Positions 57,307-64,000 of a stretch of 64,000 nucleotides of DNA are shown here, piece after piece (positions within the stretch are counted from its first letter, which is position 1; every line of letters starts with the position of its first letter). The stretch spans positions 91,588,893 through 91,652,892 of the forward strand of contig CM077594.1 of NCBI GenBank assembly GCA_039654915.1. The letters are read 5' to 3'. A program made the position numbers and the translations under genes. The notes beneath the pieces were generated by a model. It was not told the origin of the DNA. It searched no databases and saw only the letters and a program-made list of their open reading frames with translations. The stretch comes from Aquilaria yunnanensis (taxonomy: Eukaryota > Streptophyta > Magnoliopsida > Malvales > Thymelaeaceae).

Positions 57307-59626
57307 AAACGGGACACAGCTCAGGCACGTTTATGCATCAAAACACTCGACAGGTCTCCCTGCCCCCAATTTCGAAATGCCACTAACTCATTTAAGAACA
57401 TTGGGAATCGAAGCACTTGATAAAGAAGCCTGGTCAGGAGCATATGGTAAACATTGCGGACTTTGTGATTGCAAAGATGATGATGATGATGATGGGGGTT
57501 AAAGACGGTGCATCTTCAGTTGTACAAACAAGAAACTGTGAACTTTGGATGGCTCTTTAGGTGGATGACTCTAAGGGGGGTTTCGTGCCACACACTCATC
57601 TCAGTTCTTTCTCGGCAAGGCACAAGGGTAGTAGTCGTCGATGTAGGCATAATTCATTACTGCCTTTGGTGTTGCATTCATGTGGGTAGCGTGCATTCGT
57701 ATGGTTGGATGACATGTAACCTGCATCACGCTTGCAGTATCAACATTTTGAGCATTTGAAAATTTGGTCTAATGGTCATTTTTAAGGGTACTTGGGATTG
57801 CCTCTGATCTGAGGGCTAGTCCACCCTTTTATTAGGTTGTCTGCCTCTCCCTTATTACCCCTATTTAAACTTGTAATGAATTAAAAGAAAAAGACATCTC
57901 GATACATTTTTTTTTTTTATGGATCAACTTCTTTATACTTATTCTACAAAAAGAATTGTTATTGCCCCATAGTCACAATTTATTTGTGTCCGACCTAGAT
58001 TTAGGAAAACATTTTTTAGTGTTTATATTTGTATATAATGGTTATATATCCAAAATTTATATCAACCAAAACTCTACATTTTAATTTTTTTTCAAAATAT
58101 ATTTTTATTATTTTTTCAAGGCATCTTTAAGATAAAGAATTTGTCAAAGAATTAATTACTTCATAAAGAAAATTATTCAAGTGATTATTAGGTGAATAGA
58201 GTATTAGTTTTCAAATAAAATAGACTTGAAGCAAAATGAATGAATAAATAAAACTATAAAATAAAAATATTTATTTTTATAGTGTAAAAATAATTATATT
58301 TTCTGTATATCTTTCATACATTTTGCTCATTCTGGCAAGAATATTTGGAATATATTATTCGTATAAGAGCGACTGCGGTAAAACAAAACCGCGTCTCCTG
58401 TAACCTTTCTCTTCTAATATTTTCAGACGATTAATGACGACAGTTGAAGAATTTTCAGCTCATTATTCTTTCAAGTGAAATGAGTCTTGTATCCAAAACG
58501 AAGAGTTGTGTTTACATGCTAGGAATTTAAACGCAACATTATAAAGATGATGAAAAGAGGAATAATTGAAAAGCCCAAAGTCAGCTCAATCATGTAAATG
58601 TGAGGTCTAGCGGCACGAGTAAATCATGAGGCAATTTGACGGCTTCCATGATCCTGACCTACTTTAAAGACACCAACTTTACGCAAACAAATCAATGAAA
58701 TAACAACAGGAAAAGGCTAACGAGCCCTAGAAATCTTCCTATGTAAAGTAGGTACTTATTAGATTAGAACTCAGAAGGCGGAGACCAAGATTTTGATAAC
58801 CTTCGTGCAGCTCCGGCGAGGGCCAGATGCATGTGCGGGCACACGCGTGCACATATATAAGACACTTAAACATGAAGATCCCAATTCTCATGGTGATCCT
58901 TGAAAAGAAAAGAAGGCTCGAAAATCCATGACGTTTCCAGATCAAGGAAATATATAAAAAGGCAAGTTGAACATTATCAATCTCCTGGACCGTGTGATGG
59001 GAATACGCAATGAATATGCTACCCTCGTTCACATACTCTAAAAGCGGTCAACTTTATCCCCAAAGAAGAGGATCTGTTTCCAGTTCTTGATTAACAGAGA
59101 ATAACCAGGAAGAAAGCAGCAGATTTTACAAATCTTTTCATGTTGTACCGTCAGAGAATTTGTCATGCGAGATCAATCATTAGCCAACCTACTTGACCAG
59201 GAACCACAGGGCAACAAAATCAGATGATCACAAGACCGTTCTTCAGATGTCTGTCACTAGTTTATCAGAAACAAAACTAACATTGCTTTTGAACAAGAGT
59301 AACCACCTCCCATGGAGCTCATTCTGTTGACTAGAATGGCCCAAACTCTAGAGCAATCATGTGTGTGGATGGGAGAGAGATAACGAGACTAAATCCATTG
59401 CCACAACTACGCAAATTAAACCAAGTAATGGAGGTCAAGTACAAGAATGAATCGTGTGAGCCCATTTGCAGCCATCATGCCAAAGAAAAGCATTTTCTTT
59501 GATTGATCGATTAGATAAACAAATGAGGGGCATACAAAAAGACTGAGCTCCATTGACCATCCTCAAAAACTACACTTGAGAATTGGAAGATAACATTCAA
59601 TTCAAGCAAAACAGAGCAAAGTTATA
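57307..59626. other. Gene B 3' flank and intergenic region
   Basis: 3' UTR of gene B probably extends to about 57890. The rest is AT-rich with no gene. Short frames at 57296-57502, 57508-57759 and 58739-59032 show no family resemblance. The part from about 59040 may include the 3' UTR of the HSP20-like gene on the other strand. Confidence 0.4.
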
Positions 59627-60160
59627 TTACTGTACAAGAACAAGCCAATTATTATTGTTACCGTTCCCCATACCTCCTCGGAACCCTCCATTTCCTGCCG
59701 CACCGCCTCCGTCCCCCACCTCACCGTCCTTGGGCACAGTCACGATTAGCTCTCCGTCCTCGTACACAGCGCTGGCGAGCTCCGGCCGAGTGGATTCCGG
59801 CAGCCGGAACCGCCACATGTCGAGCTCCAAATCATCCAAGGAGGTAAAATCGACATGGCCCGGAGGACGAATCACAATCTTGATAACGCCCGGGTGGATT
59901 TCAACCGTGTGGGCGCTGACGTCGCCGATGCCATCGGTCTCGGCGACGAATTTGAAGCAATCGGGGTTCTCCTCGACCGCGACATCCGCATCGGCCCGGA
60001 AGGGCAGCTCGAGGACGCGGCTGAAGATGTGCGGGAGGCGGCGGAGCTTCTTATGGGAGCCGCCGGTGAGAAAGGCCGGAGTTCGGGTGCCAGCCGTAGC
60101 TGGGTCGAAGTCAAATTGGATCGTGATGTTCCTCTTGGTGGGTAGTGGATGCACTTTCAT
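59627..60160 (-). CDS. HSP20-like chaperone superfamily protein (alpha-crystallin domain)
   Basis: Single-exon minus-strand gene, 177 residues from the MKVHPLPTKRNITIQFD start. An alpha-crystallin-type domain covers roughly residues 45-155: RVLELPFRADADVAVEEN, AHTVEIHPGVIKIVIRPP, DLELDMWRFRLPESTRPEL, then VYEDGELIVTVPKDGE. The last phrase is the classic end of small heat-shock domains. A glycine/asparagine-rich tail follows (GGGAAGNGGFRGG). It resembles a small plant family of unclassified HSP20-like proteins (Arabidopsis At1g54850 type, from memory). Because heat-inducible sHSPs differ in the core, classical chaperone activity is not certain. The frame is open up to an ATG at 60352, adding 64 mostly hydrophobic and serine-rich residues; I prefer the inner start because family members begin there. 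Confidence 0.82.
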   Translation of the reverse strand: MKVHPLPTKRNITIQFDFDPATAGTRTPAFLTGGSHKKLRRLPHIFSRVLELPFRADADVAVEENPDCFKFVAETDGIGDVSAHTVEIHPGVIKIVIRPPGHVDFTSLDDLELDMWRFRLPESTRPELASAVYEDGELIVTVPKDGEVGDGGGAAGNGGFRGGMGNGNNNNWLVLVQ

Positions 60161-60352
60161 GGTGTTGCGGGATTTGTAAGAAAGATTTGATCTTTGGGCG
60201 AGCGCCGATGAATGGAAGCAAAAGGAGAGAGATTGGGAGAGGATTAGTAGAAACAACAAAGATGCCCTTGCCTTTAGGAAGAAAGGTGAGTGAATTTGGA
60301 TAGGAATCAAAGACCTGATCACCTGGTGGGGTGGAAGAGGAGAAATCATCAA

Positions 60353-62008
60353 GGAATGGTGATTGGTGTGAATAAATTCTTTTCTTATAATAATAAAATA
60401 GTATCGGCCTATTGGGGAATTTTTTTATTTTTATTTTTTACTTTTTATCTTTTACAGGTTTTTGTCTGTTGATGTGCCGAACAAAGACGAAGTAGATAAA
60501 AAAAACACTCATGGCTATATTGAAAAAACAATAAGAGAGGGATGCCATATTTATAAATTTAGGGAATACGTAGTTAGGAAAAATTATTAGAGTGAGAGGA
60601 TGATGGACGAAAATTTGTTTCTCGGAATCATATGAAAAGGTACACGAGATAAATTTACTGTCACTCCGAGACCTATCTCAACAAATAAATGATCTTTACG
60701 AGGAAAAAAAAGTTCAAACATTTAATCGGACATTTCTATGTAGTCATTTGTCTTATCTATTTTTCCTTTTTTATGACTAAAAGACTAAAAGTGAATCACA
60801 CGTCTTTGGCTACTAATAACCCCGTTATTACATGGGATAACACATTCATCGGAAATGTAGGGATTACCCTTTAGTCACCTTAAGTAGGGTGAGTATTATT
60901 CAGACAAAATTAAAAAAATTAATTATATTAGGATAAAATAGTTTGGTTTCTTTTCTAGTTTGATAGGCTCAGACTAAAACCAAAATTCATTTTCGGTTAT
61001 CAGATTGTTTATTGGATCGATTATTGAAACTGAATGCACTGAATGGCAATAAATATTTTACTATTATTCATAATGACCATATATATATATATATATATAA
61101 TTTATTTTTTACTAATTTTTACCATAATCCATATTGACTCTACATATATAAAATTATTTCCTACTAATTTTGGACAATATGTAATCTATTTTTATTTAAT
61201 TTTAGGTATGAAAAGCAAAAATTTTAATATTTTTTTTATTTACTATATATCTAAGTCTTAAAAAGAGAACTGAAAAAGTACCGAATAAACCAAAATATAA
61301 TTCTGATAGTTTAAATCAATTCTGATATGTAATTCGAATAATTAAGAAATTCAGATACATTTTATAATAACTGAAAATCAATCAGATTATTATGTTCGGA
61401 TTGATTCCAACCAAATACTCACTTTTACATGTAAGTCGGGGTATTTAAGATGGGTTGAATTGGACGCTTACACTCCAACAATGGGTACACCCAGGCATGC
61501 GGGCCTAAGCCCAACAAAATTGAGCCTATCCAAGTAACAAATTACTTAAAGATCTACAAAATAATCGAACATCACATTATACGTTTTAAAATAGTCTGAC
61601 CCTACCAACTACATGGCCCGGGGATTATTTTTTGTCATCTTATTTGTGGTAAGTTGATATTTGATCGCAAAACCTTATGCTGAACATTCTAAATTAGATC
61701 GGTTAATATAATTCATGAAAGTTGACAAAGTTTAGAAGTTCCTATAAGACCTATATCAACTCATTGGGTCAACGATTAACCAAAACAAATCGGTAGACTA
61801 GCTTAGAAGTCGAAAGTTGAACATCTTCTCCCTAAGTATTCAAAAAAACAAGAGAAAAAAAGAAAAGAGTCCAGCCTTTCATACTATTGCACGTATTAAA
61901 GGGAACAAAATATCTAAGAGGATGCGTGTATATGTATTAAAGGAAACGAAAAATCTGAAGGGATGATTGTATACAAAGGTTACTGTAGATTTATAGTAAC
62001 CTCAATTT
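60353..62008. other. Intergenic with a possible hAT-like MITE
   Basis: No gene. A possible non-autonomous hAT element spans about 60884-61430: TAGGGTGAGTATTATTC on the left and, in reverse, AAAGTGAGTATTTGGTTGG on the right; its target duplication is not clear. A TA microsatellite lies at about 61080-61099. The stretch 61430-61620 has GGGCCTAAGCCCAACAAAA-type words of another decayed repeat. Confidence 0.4.
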
Positions 62009-62990
62009 CAGTGGCGGAGGTAAGTAATACTTGGCCCACCTTAAAATTTTGAAATTTTCATATATATAGTACTAAATTTTTTATGTAGAAAATTAGGCCC
62101 ATTGTGTATTATTTTTGATAAGTTTTAGTGGCCCATTTTATTTTTATATAATTGATTGGAGCCTGCTTTATTTATTGGGTTTTTTAGTCCTTAGTGTTCC
62201 AACCCACTATACAACAAAAGTTTCATTTTCTCACTACTTATCTTTGCGGTTTCTCACTTAACCTTTCACCGAAAGTTTATTCATCAAGTATCAATTCTCT
62301 CTCATGCTCCACTCCTAATATTATGTTTCGTAATGTATGAAATTGTTTCGTCAAGTTTTCTCATATATCATGCTAAATTGTTTCGTCAAGTTTTCTCATA
62401 AATCATGTTAAGCACCTTTTGTTTGCTGAGAGCATGAAAACAAAATTAAGAAACTGTTTTTTACCTTAGTCACAAGAGAAATAGAATCACTAGCCCCTTA
62501 TATCTAATTCAATTAAAAATTAGACAAAGAAAAATAATTTTTAATTGAATTAGATATAAGGGGCTAGCTTATACTAGATTCTTGTTTTTTTTTTGTATGT
62601 GTTTTTCTATTGAATATAATTGGGTCTAATTTAATTTAGTATAATTTAGTTTATAGGTTCATTCATCTTATCATGACTATTCCAGTATGTACTTCTATTA
62701 TTGAACATGCACTTTTAAGAAAATTGTGAAAATCTAGCAACACAACAAAATAAATAATGAGTTTCTTGTTGATAGTATAGTTATTTACATTGAGTAGGAT
62801 ATGACACGAATTTTAGTCTAGACTTTATTTTGAGTGATTTTGATGTCAAAGAGCATCATGCACAATTTAAATTGTAAATATTATTAATATTTTTTTATGT
62901 TATAAAATGTTGTATTACAATGTTTTAGTGTATATATATTTTCTTTATATTGTTGGCCCACCTGAAATGAAATTCCTACCTCCACCACTG
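62009..62990. mobile_element. Non-autonomous hAT element with perfect 8-bp duplication
   Basis: Starts CAGTGGCGGAGGTAAG and in reverse from its other end CAGTGGTGGAGGTAGG, the common CAGTGGCGGA type of plant hAT end, followed by GGCCCACC-like words on both sides. CTCAATTT stands at 62001-62008 and 62991-62998, a perfect 8-bp target duplication. 982 bp, no coding sequence. Inside are a 33-bp perfect inverted repeat (62490-62567) and a short direct repeat with TTGTTTCGTCAAGTTTTCTC (about 62344 and 62378). Confidence 0.93.
62490..62567. repeat. Perfect 33-bp inverted repeat with 12-bp loop
   Basis: Arms 62490-62522 and 62535-62567 are exact reverse complements (left arm starts CTAGCCCCTTATATCTAATT). 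The loop is 62523-62534. A transcript across it would form a 33-bp hairpin without mismatches. Confidence 0.95.
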
Positions 62991-62998
62991 CTCAATTT

Positions 62999-63290
62999 GG
63001 CAAAGCATGAACAATATCTGGCCTGAACCATGAACATCCTCATAACGAAGAAATGGTGTAATGCCGAGATTAGTTTCTGATATATGGAGCTATAACATTT
63101 GGGTCCCAAACTTTTTCGGATGAGAGTTGACCCCTCAATTCGCAACAATACATTTGGCCCGCATGTGATTTGAGCAAAATGTGGTCTAATCCCAGGAACA
63201 AGCTCATAACAAAAAAATGGTACAACGCCATAATAAGTCCATGAGATATCAGACTTTAAGAGTTTCGTCATAAAATTTTTCTATTTGACA
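62999..63290. repeat. Diverged direct repeat of about 150 bp
   Basis: The words CATCCTCATAACGAAGAAATGG (shortened: CTCATAACGAAGAAATGG) at about 63035 and CTCATAACAAAAAAATGG at about 63204 begin two related segments, both followed by a 'GATAT...' stretch. The minus-strand frame over it (62945-63271) is not a known protein. Probably part of a decayed element. Confidence 0.5.
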
Positions 63291-64000
63291 ATCGACTCCA
63301 TAAATTATAAAGTCTTTGTTTTCCTAGTCCGCAAATATTACTTCTTTATGACTGGACCCATGAACAAAGAATTGCTGCAACAATGCACGCCCGACACACT
63401 AAAACACAATTAAAAACACTGTATATCTATTTTGTTCAGAAAATAAACAGTAATGGCCCAAACTAGGAAAATGCGTTGAAAAGAAAAAACGATTAAATAT
63501 GGAGAAAGGTCTCTCAATTCGAACACTTTACTTTACTGATCCTCAAACTTTTATTGTTTGTCATATGACCAACCAATTTACGGAATTTAACTTCCAAGAC
63601 CATTGTTCTTTGGCCTTATGATTCCCAAACCTTGCAATCTTATGGTTGGCATCCCTAATAACGAGTTGCTGCAATAACGTGAAGTAAATTACTTATCTCA
63701 TGATTTACGTGTGATCTTTTCCAGATGATCGAGTTTAAAAAAATAAAAAAAAATCATCATTACTACGTGAAAACGAGCACCGTTGTATTTTGCTTTTTCC
63801 TTCTTATTTTGGTCAAACAATTTCAGTAACCCTTCCCTTGGTGTGATCTCAAATCTCAAACATTCACTTCCTCATTATCGTGATTTTACTTGTTTTTCTA
63901 TTTCCTTCTTTACCTGTCAAAATGAGAATATAGCGCCTTTCGATGCCAACTTGTGTTCTGCTCACAGATCTTTAACTCCACAACAAATGAAACGACAGCT
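63291..64000. other. Intergenic, no gene seen
   Basis: AT-rich DNA with loose similarity to the preceding repeat (TTGCTGCAACAATGC at about 63371, GTTGCTGCAATAACGTG at about 63664). No coding feature. Confidence 0.4.

Noticed and set aside
59855..60145. + strand frame of 96 codons
   Set aside because: Shadow of the HSP20-like gene.
62945..63271. Minus-strand frame of 108 codons
   Set aside because: Spans the end of a hAT element and a diverged direct repeat, so it is a chance fusion.
1..64000. tRNA, rRNA and other structural RNA genes
   Set aside because: None recognised on either strand by eye; a covariance-model scan was not possible.

Overview
The window is nuclear DNA of a flowering plant. 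Genes have GT-AG introns and plant-specific families (a DYW-class pentatricopeptide editing factor, a LEA seed maturation protein, OBERON-type PHD proteins, a plant HSP20-like protein), and most of the rest is plant-type transposons. I cannot name the species; gene structure fits a dicot or magnoliid better than a grass. All calls come from reading the sequence; nothing was searched.

Layout. 1-6295: right-hand part of a decayed CACTA (En/Spm) transposon, cut off by the window start, with transposase remnants, subterminal 24-bp repeats and the terminal CACTA end. 6648-7689 (-): a three-exon LEA/SMP gene broken by three stops and a frameshift. 10063-12640 (-): intact two-exon PPR-DYW gene resembling MEF11/LOI1. 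12797-16661: a complete but dead hAT transposon with target duplication, inserted about 160 bp upstream of the PPR start codon. 17.8-22.7 kb: Helitron-like copies, a long-TIR MULE and a MITE. 23491-26545 (+): intact four-exon gene with a GEGLPYAP module (module 1) and a C-terminal coiled coil. 27-33 kb: stacked MITEs and MULEs, several with visible target duplications. 33419-43148: a gene-free block bounded by inverted ends and a 9-bp duplication, full of retroelement debris. 43-48.4 kb: retroelement remnants and minisatellites. 48781-50966 and 53415-57306 (+): a tandem pair of paralogues carrying module 1, an OBERON-like PHD finger and a coiled coil. 59627-60160 (-): small HSP20-like gene. 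60.4-64 kb: intergenic, with a clean non-autonomous hAT element holding a perfect 33-bp inverted repeat.

How the genes relate. Three of the five intact genes carry the same roughly 85-residue module. Two of them form a tandem pair with identical intron phases and a conserved 67-nt exon. The module, PHD finger and coiled coil suggest a nuclear, chromatin-associated role, but this is inference. The PPR gene (mitochondrial RNA editing) and the HSP20-like gene appear unrelated to this cluster. In the CACTA transposase and the hAT transposase the reading frame is kept over long stretches and interrupted only by stop codons, several at positions expected from transitions at methylated cytosine.
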